The translations under genes were made by a program, and so were the position numbers. A stretch of DNA of 64,000 nucleotides from Clostridium novyi NT (GTDB lineage Bacteria; Bacillota; Clostridia; Clostridiales; Clostridiaceae), in assembly GCF_000014125.1 (NCBI RefSeq), contig NC_008593.1:372001-436000 (forward strand), given 5' to 3'. Positions 7,727 to 15,447 of the stretch are shown piece by piece. The notes beneath the pieces were generated by a model, which made no database searches, was not told where the DNA came from, and saw only the letters and a list, made by a program, of their open reading frames with translations. Position 1 is the first letter of the stretch, and every line of letters starts with the position of its first letter.

Positions 7727-9157
7727 ATGGTATCATTCATATTATCAATAATAGCTTTAGTAGTTGGTTATGTGGTGTATGGTAAGATTGTTGAAAGGTG
7801 TTTTGGAGCAAATGACGATATCGAAACTCCAGCTACCAGACTAGAAGACGGTGTTGACTTTGTGCCAATGCCTGAGTGGAAAATTTTCTTGATACAATTT
7901 TTAAACATAGCAGGACTTGGACCTATATTTGGAGCTATAGCAGGAGCTATGTGGGGACCAGCAGCATTTTTGTGGATTGTATTTGGATGTATATTTGCAG
8001 GAGCAGTTCACGACTATTTATCAGGAATGTTATCAGTAAGACATGATGGAGCTAGTGTTCCAGAAGTGGTTGGTAAATATCTTGGAAATGGATTTAAAAA
8101 GTTTATGGTTGTATTTTCAGTTATATTACTTGTTTTAACAGGTGTTGTATTTGTAAGTGGACCTGCAGGACTTTTACATGGATTAATAGCTTCAATTAGT
8201 AAACAAAAGTTTTTATATATAATTTTCGCTTATTATTTATTAGCAACATTAGTGCCAATAGATAAATTAATAGGAAAAATTTACCCTATATTTGGGATAT
8301 GCTTATTGATTATGGCTATTGGAGTTGGTGGAGCACTTATAATAAATGGAGCACCAATACCAGAAGTTGCTGGGAATTTAGTTAATATGCATTCAGAACC
8401 AGTTAAACATCCATTATTCCCAATGTTATTTATAACAATTGCATGTGGAGCAATTTCAGGATTTCACTCAACTCAATCTCCATTAATGGCTAGATGTATA
8501 ACTAAAGAAAGTCAAGGAAGAAGAATTTTCTTGGGTGCTATGATAGCAGAAGGTATAGTTGCTTTAGTTTGGGCAGCAGCTGCAATGAGTTTCTTTGGCG
8601 GAGTTCCAGAACTAAATGCATTTATGACACTCAATAAGGGTAATGCAGGTATAGTAGTAAATAAAGTGTGTAATGGTTTACTTGGAAAGGTTGGAGGTGC
8701 ACTTGCAATATTAGGAGTTGTTGCATGTCCTATAACATCAGGAGATACGGCATTTAGAAGTGCTAGACTTACAATAGCCGATTCAATTAATTATGATCAA
8801 ACTAGTATAAAGAAAAGACTTGTAATAAGTATACCTTTATTTGCAATAGGGTTTGCATTAACATTTATAGACTTTACTCAAATTTGGAGATATTTTGGAT
8901 GGTCAAATCAAACTTTAGCAACAATAGTTCTTTGGACAGGTGCTATGTATCTATTGAAAAAAGGAAGAAATCATTGGATTGCTACAGTGCCAGCAGTATT
9001 TATGACAGCAGTATGCACAACTTATATACTAGTAGCTCCAGAAGGATTTAAATTATCAATGGTAATAGGACTTCCAGTTGGAATGGTAGCAGCTGTTATA
9101 GCATTATTAATATTTTTAAAGGTAGCGAGAAAAGAAAAAGTTAAATTGGATGTATAA
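7727..9157 (+). CDS. cstA: CstA-family carbon starvation / pyruvate-type transporter (short form)
   Basis: 476 residues with about a dozen membrane segments. Family motifs seen are GLGPIFGAIAGAMWGPAAF, HDGASVPEVVGKYLGNG and ISGFHSTQSPLMARC. E. coli CstA and BtsT (about 700 residues) are proton-coupled pyruvate or peptide importers; this is the shorter form found in many Firmicutes. RBS AAGGGGG (7711-7717) precedes the ATG. It has its own promoter and follows the LytS/LytTR genes, a linkage that suggests induction by the same system. Uptake of pyruvate is inference; peptides or other carbon-starvation substrates remain possible. Confidence 0.88.
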   Translation: MVSFILSIIALVVGYVVYGKIVERCFGANDDIETPATRLEDGVDFVPMPEWKIFLIQFLNIAGLGPIFGAIAGAMWGPAAFLWIVFGCIFAGAVHDYLSGMLSVRHDGASVPEVVGKYLGNGFKKFMVVFSVILLVLTGVVFVSGPAGLLHGLIASISKQKFLYIIFAYYLLATLVPIDKLIGKIYPIFGICLLIMAIGVGGALIINGAPIPEVAGNLVNMHSEPVKHPLFPMLFITIACGAISGFHSTQSPLMARCITKESQGRRIFLGAMIAEGIVALVWAAAAMSFFGGVPELNAFMTLNKGNAGIVVNKVCNGLLGKVGGALAILGVVACPITSGDTAFRSARLTIADSINYDQTSIKKRLVISIPLFAIGFALTFIDFTQIWRYFGWSNQTLATIVLWTGAMYLLKKGRNHWIATVPAVFMTAVCTTYILVAPEGFKLSMVIGLPVGMVAAVIALLIFLKVARKEKVKLDV

Positions 9158-9196
9158 GATTAATTAAATTTATATATATAAATTTATAAATTAAAT

Positions 9197-9233
9197 AGAG
9201 AGTACGAATATTATTTAAATATTTGTACTCTCT
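9197..9233 (+). terminator. Hairpin terminator after the CstA-family gene
   Basis: A 16-bp stem (AGAGAGTAC... to ...GTACTCTCT, one G-U pair) with a 5-base loop lies 40 bases after the stop. The T-run after it is weak, so termination may be partial. Confidence 0.6.
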
Positions 9234-9273
9234 ATGTATAAATAATAATATATTAAATGGAAAATGTATCAAA

Positions 9274-9283
9274 TTCGACAAAA
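9274..9283 (-). promoter_or_regulatory. Spo0A box (0A box) candidate
   Basis: On the - strand the sequence reads TTTTGTCGAA, containing an exact TGTCGAA core, the consensus recognised by the sporulation master regulator Spo0A. It lies 184 bases upstream of the small gene at 9467. Whether it activates or represses is not visible. A 7-base core can occur by chance, but the flanking T-rich bases also fit. Confidence 0.45.
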
Positions 9284-9466
9284 AATTTTATACAGATTTA
9301 TTTTTGCCTATAAAAAAAGGATATGAAAGGGTATATTTAAATTATAACCGTAATTAATGTCATAACTTAGAGATAAAAATATATAAATTACTATTATGAA
9401 ATGACATGTTTTTTGAAAAAAAAGTGATAGTATATAAGTAAAGAAGAGTGCAGGGGGAGAAGGACA

Positions 9467-9817
9467 ATGTTAATTGTAGAGAATTTAACTAGAAGCGAAT
9501 ATATAGATGATATGAGATGCGATTATTCTTATAGAGTAATAAAAAACAAAGTTGCTTTTCCAGAGATATATAAGGCTGAGATACAATCTTATGGTATAGA
9601 AATAGAAAGACGAGACATTGTAAACGGTATACTTATTAATATAGAAAGAGATTTTGTAAAAAACATAAGTCCGTGTAAAAGTAAGGTATGTAGTCTAGCC
9701 AAAATGCTATATAGCAATACGGTGTCACCATTACACCTAATTGATATATTAGGTGAGTACATAGATGATTATATAACAGATTACGATGAAGTAATCAAAA
9801 ACATATGCTCATGTTAA
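9467..9817 (+). CDS. Small uncharacterised clostridial protein (possibly DUF6514)
   Basis: 116 residues, soluble, mixed charge, no signal peptide or membrane segment. It begins MLIVENLTRSEYIDDM and contains Tyr-rich strands (DYSYRVIKNK, YGIEIERRD) and a Cys pair near SPCKSKVCSLAKML, with a terminal CSC. From memory it resembles a small family of Clostridia labelled DUF6514; function unknown. An excellent RBS (AGGGGGAGAAGGA) precedes the ATG. It is monocistronic, bounded by a strong terminator at 9816, and lies behind a candidate Spo0A box, so a stationary-phase or sporulation role is possible. Confidence 0.7.
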   Translation: MLIVENLTRSEYIDDMRCDYSYRVIKNKVAFPEIYKAEIQSYGIEIERRDIVNGILINIERDFVKNISPCKSKVCSLAKMLYSNTVSPLHLIDILGEYIDDYITDYDEVIKNICSC

Positions 9818-9850
9818 AAAAGGAGATCTCTCAAAGAGACCTTCTTTTTT
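9816..9850 (+). terminator. Rho-independent terminator
   Basis: A 16-bp stem with A-run on the 5' arm and T-run on the 3' arm (core GAGATCTCT/AGAGACCTTC, one G-U and one A-C) and a CAA loop. The 5' arm overlaps the stop codon of the small gene at 9467. Confidence 0.85.
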
Positions 9851-9890
9851 AATATATAAAAGCTTAATTTTAAATGCTTTTATCATTTAT

Positions 9891-9904
9891 TAAAGTGCAC
9901 TTTA
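9891..9904. promoter_or_regulatory. Perfect 14-bp palindrome upstream of acpS (operator candidate)
   Basis: TAAAGTGCACTTTA is a perfect dyad 39 bases before the acpS start, in the position of a promoter or operator. The binding protein is unknown; it does not match the FapR or FabT consensus that I know. Confidence 0.35.
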
Positions 9905-9943
9905 GGTGTAAAATTATTATTATGACTTGGAGGTGATAAAAAT

Positions 9944-10360
9944 TTGATTATTGGTATAGGTACGGATATAGTTGAAATTGACAGAATAAACAAATCAATT
10001 GAGCGTACCCCGAATTTTATAAATAAATTATTTACCAAAAAGGAAATAGAATATTTTATAAGCAGAAAAATGAGACCAGAGTTTATTGCTGGGAAATTTG
10101 CTGCTAAAGAATCTGTGGCTAAAGCATTGGGAACTGGATTTAGAAAATTTGGATTTAGAGATATAGAAATAGATAAAGATGAACTTGGAAAACCTTTAGT
10201 TCATTTAAGTGGAGGGGCTAAGGAAACAGCAAATAAATTTGGTGATTATAAACTACATTTAAGTATATCTCATGGTAGAGAAAATGCTATAGCCTACGCA
10301 ATTTTGGAGGTTGATAACAATGGAAATTGTAACAGCTCAAAAGATGAGGGACATAGATAG
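9944..10360 (+). CDS. acpS: Holo-[acyl-carrier-protein] synthase
   Basis: 138 residues. AcpS transfers the 4'-phosphopantetheine of coenzyme A to a serine of acyl carrier protein, switching on fatty acid synthesis. Signature motifs are IIGIGTDIVEIDRI at the N-terminus (metal-binding Asp), FAAKESVAKALGTG (the Glu that completes the metal site) and HLSISHGRENAIAYAI at the C-terminus. The start is TTG, fixed by a perfect GGAGGTG at 9929-9935 spaced 8 bases away. Its 3' end overlaps nnr by 41 bases. In Bacillus acpS is likewise followed by a LolA-like lipoprotein gene, alr and the EndoAI/EndoA genes. Confidence 0.95.
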   Translation: MIIGIGTDIVEIDRINKSIERTPNFINKLFTKKEIEYFISRKMRPEFIAGKFAAKESVAKALGTGFRKFGFRDIEIDKDELGKPLVHLSGGAKETANKFGDYKLHLSISHGRENAIAYAILEVDNNGNCNSSKDEGHR

Positions 10361-11825
10361 ATTTTCTATCGAGAGTATAGGCATACCAAGTATGGTTTTA
10401 ATGGAAAATGCAGCATTAAAGGTAATTAAAAACATAGATCTAGATAATAATGATAGTTACTCTATTATATGTGGAAATGGAAATAATGGGGGGGATGGAC
10501 TAGCTATTGCAAGACATTTAAGTGTACTAGGGAAACATATAGATATTTTTGTAATAGGAACAGAAGATAATCTTAGTAAAGATTGTAGCCTTAATTATAA
10601 GATATTATTAAATTTCAATATAAGAGTTAACTTTATTACAACAATAGATCATTTGGAAACTTTAAAGAAGTCTATTAATACAAGAGAAGTAATAATTGAT
10701 GCTATTCTAGGAACAGGTCTTTCAAGAGAAGTTAAAGGAATACATAAAGAAGTTATTTTAGCTATTAATGAATCTAAAGCAACTACAATAGCTGTAGACA
10801 CTCCATCAGGGTTAAATTCTGATACTGGAGAAGTTATGGGGTGTTGTGTTAAAGCAGATAAAACTATATCTTTTCAATTTTATAAAAAGGGATTTTTGAA
10901 TTATAAATCTTTTGAATATACTGGAGAAATTATTATTGAAAATATAGGTATTCCTAGTGAAGTTTCAAAAAAATTTCTTATAAGTGATTATTTAATTGAT
11001 GAAGTAGACGTGAAAAAGTTAATACCAATTAGAAAAAAATATTGTCATAAAGGGGATTTTGGAAGAACATCGATTGTAGCTGGTTCTTTAGGATTTACGG
11101 GAGCTGCATATATATCAACACAAGCGGCAGTAAAAACGGGATCAGGCCTTGTGACTCTTTGTTGCCCAGAATCTATACAAAATATATTAAGCAATAAATT
11201 GGTAGAAGCCATGACAATATCATTTAAAGATACAAATAAATTAAATGAGATATTAAAAAATAGTGATGCTATAGCAATAGGACCTGGAATGGGCAATAAT
11301 GAAGGAACAAATAAAATAGTAAGCGATACAATAAGGTATACTACTTGTCCTATTGTAATTGATGCTGATGGTATAAATGTTTTAAAAGATAATCTTGATA
11401 TTTTAAAAGAGAAAAATAATAAAATAATTTTAACTCCACACTTAGGAGAAATGTCTAGAATAACAGGAATGCCAATAGAAGCTATAAGAAAAAATAGAAT
11501 AGATATTGCAAAACAGTTTGCTAAGGAATATAACATTATACTGTTATTAAAAGGGTATAATACAGTAATTACCGATGGAGTTACAGCAATTATAAATACG
11601 ACAGGTAATAGTTCTATGGCATCAGGGGGAATGGGAGATTGTTTAACTGGAATTATAGCATCATTAATATCACAAGGATTAGATGCCTTTGAGGCAGCTT
11701 ATGTTGGGGCGTATATACATGGATATTGTGGGGATAAATTATCCTTAAATAAGTATTCAGTAAACGCAACTGATATTTTAAATGAAATTCCACTTTCTAT
11801 TAAGGATATACAAAATGCTAACTAA
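10320..11825 (+). CDS. nnr: Bifunctional NAD(P)H-hydrate epimerase / ADP-dependent dehydratase
   Basis: 501 residues from the ATG at 10320; an in-frame TTG at 10311 touches the GGAGG (10306-10310) and is too close, while 10320 has a 9-base spacing. The protein repairs hydrated NADH and NADPH. Residues about 1-215 are the YjeF_N epimerase domain (MVLMENAA, GNGNNGGDGLAIARHL, VDTPSGLNSDTG). Residues about 230-500 are the ADP-dependent dehydratase domain of ribokinase fold (HKGDFGRTSIVAGS, AIGPGMGNNEGT, ILTPHLGEMSRI, ASGGMGDCLTGIIASL with the catalytic Asp). Overlap with acpS by 41 bases indicates an operon. Confidence 0.94.
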   Translation: MEIVTAQKMRDIDRFSIESIGIPSMVLMENAALKVIKNIDLDNNDSYSIICGNGNNGGDGLAIARHLSVLGKHIDIFVIGTEDNLSKDCSLNYKILLNFNIRVNFITTIDHLETLKKSINTREVIIDAILGTGLSREVKGIHKEVILAINESKATTIAVDTPSGLNSDTGEVMGCCVKADKTISFQFYKKGFLNYKSFEYTGEIIIENIGIPSEVSKKFLISDYLIDEVDVKKLIPIRKKYCHKGDFGRTSIVAGSLGFTGAAYISTQAAVKTGSGLVTLCCPESIQNILSNKLVEAMTISFKDTNKLNEILKNSDAIAIGPGMGNNEGTNKIVSDTIRYTTCPIVIDADGINVLKDNLDILKEKNNKIILTPHLGEMSRITGMPIEAIRKNRIDIAKQFAKEYNIILLLKGYNTVITDGVTAIINTTGNSSMASGGMGDCLTGIIASLISQGLDAFEAAYVGAYIHGYCGDKLSLNKYSVNATDILNEIPLSIKDIQNAN

Positions 11826-11902
11826 GTAATTATAAAATTGTAATATTATATAGCAAGGGAGAATAGTATTATTAACATAAAATATATCTTTGGAGGAGTT
11901 TT

Positions 11903-12520
11903 ATGAAAAAGAAAATTATACTATTTACCCTTAGCTGTTGTTTTTTAATAGCCATTGGGGTTTTAATTTTTGGAGGTAGTTCAAAAAAAGAGGTTAATCC
12001 CAATGATGCAATTGATTATTTGAAAAATTTAAATAGTTATAGTTGTGAATTAACTGTACATATAAAAAATAGTAAACAGGAGATAGAAAAAGAATGCAAA
12101 CAGTTCTATAATAAAAACTATGGTCATAGATTAGATATAGGCGACAAAAGAGTATTAATTTATAAGGATAATGATATTCTGGTTAGAGATTTAAACAACA
12201 ATATGCAGTATAGTGTAGATAAAGATTTTGATGATGTATACAAGCTAAGTTTTTTAGAAGAATACATTGGACTATTGTATACAAATCACAATGTAGAAAC
12301 ATCATTTAAAAATATAAATGATAGAGAGTATGAATTAATAGATCTCACTGTACCTGGCAATAACAGAAATCTCAATAGAGCTGTATTGTATGTTAATATT
12401 GAGTATAACTATCCCGAAAAAATAATTCTTTATGATATTAAAGGAAAAGAAAGGGTTAGTTTCACATACAAAAATTTTGTTTCTAATGCAGAAATATCAG
12501 AAGAAGTATTTAAAAAATAA
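11903..12520 (+). CDS. GerS/YdcC-like membrane-anchored protein, LolA-like fold
   Basis: 205 residues. A single N-terminal hydrophobic segment (residues 4-25) is followed by a soluble beta-rich region with pairs of strands such as RVLIYKDNDILVRDL and EYELIDLTVP, as expected for a LolA-like fold. In C. difficile the lipoprotein GerS, needed with the amidase CwlD to modify spore cortex so that germination can proceed, is encoded next to an alanine racemase gene; in B. subtilis the lipoprotein gene ydcC sits between acpS and alr. Position here (after acpS-nnr, 56 bases before alr) supports orthology. Odd point: there is Cys-Cys at residues 12-13 but the preceding TLS does not make a good lipobox, so it may be anchored by its helix. 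RBS TTGGAGGAG is strong. Confidence 0.7.
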   Translation: MKKKIILFTLSCCFLIAIGVLIFGGSSKKEVNPNDAIDYLKNLNSYSCELTVHIKNSKQEIEKECKQFYNKNYGHRLDIGDKRVLIYKDNDILVRDLNNNMQYSVDKDFDDVYKLSFLEEYIGLLYTNHNVETSFKNINDREYELIDLTVPGNNRNLNRAVLYVNIEYNYPEKIILYDIKGKERVSFTYKNFVSNAEISEEVFKK

Positions 12521-12576
12521 ATTTATAATACAAAAGACATGAGGATAAAATATATCTTCATTATGGAGGTAGTAAA

Positions 12577-13740
12577 ATGTTTAAACATTTAAGACCAGTT
12601 TGGGCAGAGATAAATTTAGATAATCTTGCTTCAAATATGAAACATATAAAAGAGCTATCAAATACTAAGGAAATAATAGGAATAGTAAAAGCTGATGCAT
12701 ATGGGCATGGAGCTTTAGATATAGTTCCTACACTTATAGAAAATGGAGCAACAGCACTTGCTGTAGCTGTTGTTAGTGAAGGAGTAGAATTAAGACGTGG
12801 AGGAATAGAATGTCCTATAATGGTTTTAGGGTTTACTCCACCAAGCTTAATTGACATGTTATTAAAACATGATATAGAACAAACAGTATTTTCTTTGGAT
12901 TATGCAAAGGAACTTTCAAAAGCTGCTGAAAAAATGCATAAAGTTGCTAAAATTCATATAGCAGTTGATACAGGTATGGGGAGAATAGGATTCTTACCTA
13001 ACGAACAAAGCATACAAGATGTTAAAGCAATAAGTATGCTTCCTAACATAAAAATAAAGGGTATGTTTTCACATTTCTCAACAGCAGATGAGAAAAATAA
13101 AGAATATAGTGCTTATCAATTAAACCAATTCAACAAGTTTTATGAAGGTTTAAAAAGAGAAAATGTAAATATAGAAACTAGACACATATCAAATAGTGCT
13201 GCAATAATGGACTTACCAGAAACTATATTTGAAGGGGTAAGACCAGGCATAATATTATATGGATATTATCCATCAAATGAAGTAGATAAAACTAAACTAG
13301 AATTAAAACCAGTTATGCAATTAAAAACTAATGTGGTTCACATAAAAAAGATACCTTCTGGAGAATATATAAGTTATGGAAGAAAGTTTAAGACAGATAG
13401 AGAAAGTTTGATCGCAACATTGCCAGTTGGGTATGCTGATGGATACACTAGATTATTGTTTGGTAAAGCAAAAGTTATAATAAATGGACAGTTAGCACCA
13501 GTAGTGGGAAGAATATGCATGGATCAATGTATGGTTGATATAACTGATATAAAAGGTGATATAAAAGTAGGAGAGGAAGTAATCCTAATAGGAGAAAAAA
13601 ATGGAGTAAAGATAGATGCAGATGATATTGCAGAAATGCTAGGTACTATAAATTATGAAGTTATTTGCATGATTAGTAAAAGAGTTCCAAGAGTGTACAT
13701 AAAAAATGGAGAAGTGATAAAAGTTAGAAATTATATTTAA
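12577..13740 (+). CDS. alr: Alanine racemase
   Basis: 387 residues, the usual length. It interconverts L- and D-alanine for peptidoglycan. Lys38 in IGIVKADAYGHG carries pyridoxal phosphate; the second catalytic base is the Tyr of EYISYGRKF; VGRICMDQCMVDI is the conserved C-terminal motif facing the active site. TAMGRIGF-type phosphate-binding contacts appear as VDTGMGRIGF. A GGAGG (12566-12570) sets the ATG. The GerS-like gene lies just upstream and the EndoAI/EndoA pair downstream, as in Bacillus. An alanine racemase next to gerS in C. difficile affects germination (established there); a similar second role here is inference. Confidence 0.95.
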   Translation: MFKHLRPVWAEINLDNLASNMKHIKELSNTKEIIGIVKADAYGHGALDIVPTLIENGATALAVAVVSEGVELRRGGIECPIMVLGFTPPSLIDMLLKHDIEQTVFSLDYAKELSKAAEKMHKVAKIHIAVDTGMGRIGFLPNEQSIQDVKAISMLPNIKIKGMFSHFSTADEKNKEYSAYQLNQFNKFYEGLKRENVNIETRHISNSAAIMDLPETIFEGVRPGIILYGYYPSNEVDKTKLELKPVMQLKTNVVHIKKIPSGEYISYGRKFKTDRESLIATLPVGYADGYTRLLFGKAKVIINGQLAPVVGRICMDQCMVDITDIKGDIKVGEEVILIGEKNGVKIDADDIAEMLGTINYEVICMISKRVPRVYIKNGEVIKVRNYI

Positions 13741-13802
13741 GATTACGTTACTTCGGTAAGTAAAATACAACAGGTTACTAGATTGAAAACTCTCATCTTT
13801 CT

Positions 13803-13832
13803 TTGACAGTTTGACAAATCTTAAAGTATAAT
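13803..13832 (+). promoter_or_regulatory. Promoter of the EndoAI-EndoA operon with repeated -35 hexamer
   Basis: TTGACA (13803-13808), 18 bases, TATAAT (13827-13832), 53 bases before the antitoxin start. A second TTGACA at 13811-13816 makes an 8-bp tandem repeat (TTTGACAG then TTTGACAA), which could be an operator for the antitoxin-toxin complex. Confidence 0.6.
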
Positions 13833-13885
13833 ATGGAACATAGTTTATATTTTCTTTATGTTAAATTAGGAGGTATAGTAACTCT

Positions 13886-14212
13886 ATGTCAAGTTCAAAG
13901 AAATTTAAAATTACTTTATCCAAAGCACAGAAGAAAGATTTGATAAATATTATAATTAATAGAAAAAGTATAAAAAAGTATAAAAAAAATAGTAAATTAA
14001 TTAAGGTTTCTTTAATACAATATATTAAGGTTAAAAATAAATTAGATAAATTTAAACAAGGCTATTTAGAAATGTCTCAAATTAATTTAAATATTTGCGA
14101 AATGGGCTTTGCAGAGGATATGGTAGTATTAAAAGAATATGAAGCTAAGCTTGCGGAGAGTGATTTACCCGATGACAATTGTAGTAAAAAGAGGAGATAT
14201 ATTTTATGCTGA
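13886..14212 (+). CDS. ndoAI: EndoAI (MazE-type) antitoxin
   Basis: 108 residues, slightly longer than the 93-residue Bacillus protein. The N-terminus is a very basic DNA-binding region of ribbon-helix-helix type. The middle, [19 protein letters not shown] (about residues 70-88), matches the toxin-binding part of Bacillus EndoAI (GYMEMAKINLNI). The protein neutralises EndoA and probably represses its own promoter. Its last 41 bases overlap the toxin gene in another frame, ensuring coupled translation. RBS AGGAGG (13869-13874). The very Lys-rich N-terminus diverges from Bacillus, so the DNA target may differ. Confidence 0.82.
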   Translation: MSSSKKFKITLSKAQKKDLINIIINRKSIKKYKKNSKLIKVSLIQYIKVKNKLDKFKQGYLEMSQINLNICEMGFAEDMVVLKEYEAKLAESDLPDDNCSKKRRYILC

Positions 14213-14519
14213 TCTAAGCCCAGTTGTGGGTTCGGAACAAGGCGGAATAAGACCGGTGCTTATTATTCAGAATAATGTTGGCAATAAGTACAGTCCTACT
14301 GTAATAATAGCTGCGATTACATCTCAAATAAATAAAGCCAAACTTCCAACTCATGTTGAAATTTCTTCAGAAGAGTATGGATTAAATAAAGATTCAGTAG
14401 TTTTATTGGAACAGATTAGGACTTTAGACAAAAAACGACTCAAAGAAAAAATTGGACATATGTCTGATAAAGACATGCGAAAAGTAGATGAAGCTTTATT
14501 AATAAGCGTTGGTTTATAA
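14172..14519 (+). CDS. ndoA: EndoA (MazF-family) endoribonuclease toxin
   Basis: 115 residues from the ATG at 14172; an ATG 33 bases upstream in frame would add 11 residues absent from the family. It is a ribosome-independent mRNA interferase; the Bacillus enzyme cuts at UACAU. The sequence is nearly identical to Bacillus EndoA in key stretches: [50 protein letters not shown] and [14 protein letters not shown], including the conserved Arg of GIRP and Thr/Ser of AAITSQ. It overlaps the antitoxin gene and ends in a terminator. Very confident family call. Confidence 0.95.
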   Translation: MTIVVKRGDIFYADLSPVVGSEQGGIRPVLIIQNNVGNKYSPTVIIAAITSQINKAKLPTHVEISSEEYGLNKDSVVLLEQIRTLDKKRLKEKIGHMSDKDMRKVDEALLISVGL

Positions 14520-14547
14520 AAAAAAAGAGCAGAGATGCTCTTTTTTG
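14520..14547 (+). terminator. Rho-independent terminator after ndoA
   Basis: Stem GAGCA/TGCTC flanked by A and T runs (14521-14531 with 14536-14546), loop GAGA, followed by T6. It directly follows the stop codon. Confidence 0.85.
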
Positions 14548-14622
14548 AGTTTTTTAGTGTAATTTTTTTAATATATTGATATAATAATTAAAAAGGATAA
14601 AAAACTAGGAGGAGTTAGAACA

Positions 14623-15447
14623 ATGACAAAAGATATTCTTGAGCTAAAGCAAATTGCTAAGCAAATAAGAAAAGATATTGTACAAATGCTTACAGAATCA
14701 GGCTCTGGTCATCCAGGTGGATCACTTTCAATAGTAGAAATTTTAACTGCATTATACTTCAAAGAAATGAACATAAACCCTGAAGATCCTACAAATCAAG
14801 ATAGAGATAGATTTGTATTATCAAAAGGACATGCAGCTCCAGTGCTATACAGCGCTCTTGCAAGAAGAGGATTCTTTAATCCAGATGAATTAATGAAATT
14901 AAGAAAATTTGGATCAATACTTCAAGGACATCCTAACATGAATTATGTTCCAGGAGTTGATATGTCAACAGGTTCATTAGGTCAAGGAATTTCTGTAGCA
15001 GTAGGAATGGCTATGGCAGGAAAGATAGACCAAAAGGACTTTAGAGTTTACTCAGTACTTGGAGATGGAGAATTAGCAGAAGGTCAAGTATGGGAAGCTG
15101 CAATGGCTGCTGCACACTACAAATTAGACAATCTAACAGCTTTTGTTGATTACAATGGATTACAAATAGATGGTAAGACAAAAGACGTTATGGGTTCTGA
15201 TCCAATAGATGCAAAATTTGAAGCGTTTGGATGGCATGTTATAAATATCAATGGAAACGATATTGAAGAAGTTATAAAAGCTATAGAAGAAGCTAAAAAT
15301 ATAAAAGGAAAGCCAACAATGATAGTTGCTAAAACAGTAAAAGGTAAAGGCGTATCATTCATGGAAAACGTTGCTAGCTGGCACGGAACAGCTCCTAGTA
15401 AGGAACAATGCGAACAAGCGATAAAGGAAATTGGAGGTGAAGAATAA
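14623..15447 (+). CDS. Transketolase, N-terminal (thiamine-diphosphate binding) subunit
   Basis: 274 residues, a split transketolase half. Motifs: SGHPGGSLSIVEILTALYF (residues about 26-45), LSKGHAAPVLYSALARRGFF, STGSLGQGISVAVGMAMAG and the ThDP motif GDGELAEGQVWEAAMAAAHY ending in an Asn-containing VDYNGLQ. With the C-terminal subunit it moves two-carbon units between sugar phosphates in the non-oxidative pentose phosphate pathway. RBS AGGAGG (14608-14613). The stop and the next start overlap as TAATG, so the halves are made together in equal amounts. Confidence 0.95.
   Translation: MTKDILELKQIAKQIRKDIVQMLTESGSGHPGGSLSIVEILTALYFKEMNINPEDPTNQDRDRFVLSKGHAAPVLYSALARRGFFNPDELMKLRKFGSILQGHPNMNYVPGVDMSTGSLGQGISVAVGMAMAGKIDQKDFRVYSVLGDGELAEGQVWEAAMAAAHYKLDNLTAFVDYNGLQIDGKTKDVMGSDPIDAKFEAFGWHVININGNDIEEVIKAIEEAKNIKGKPTMIVAKTVKGKGVSFMENVASWHGTAPSKEQCEQAIKEIGGEE

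Larger units (their letters stand above)
9158..9466. other. 309-bp intergenic region with terminator hairpin and Spo0A-like box
   Basis: This is the longest stretch without a gene in the window. It holds the hairpin at 9197-9233, the Spo0A-type box at 9274-9283 and the upstream region of the small gene at 9467. I see no RNA gene, no repeat and no clear sigma-A promoter with good spacing. Confidence 0.6.
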
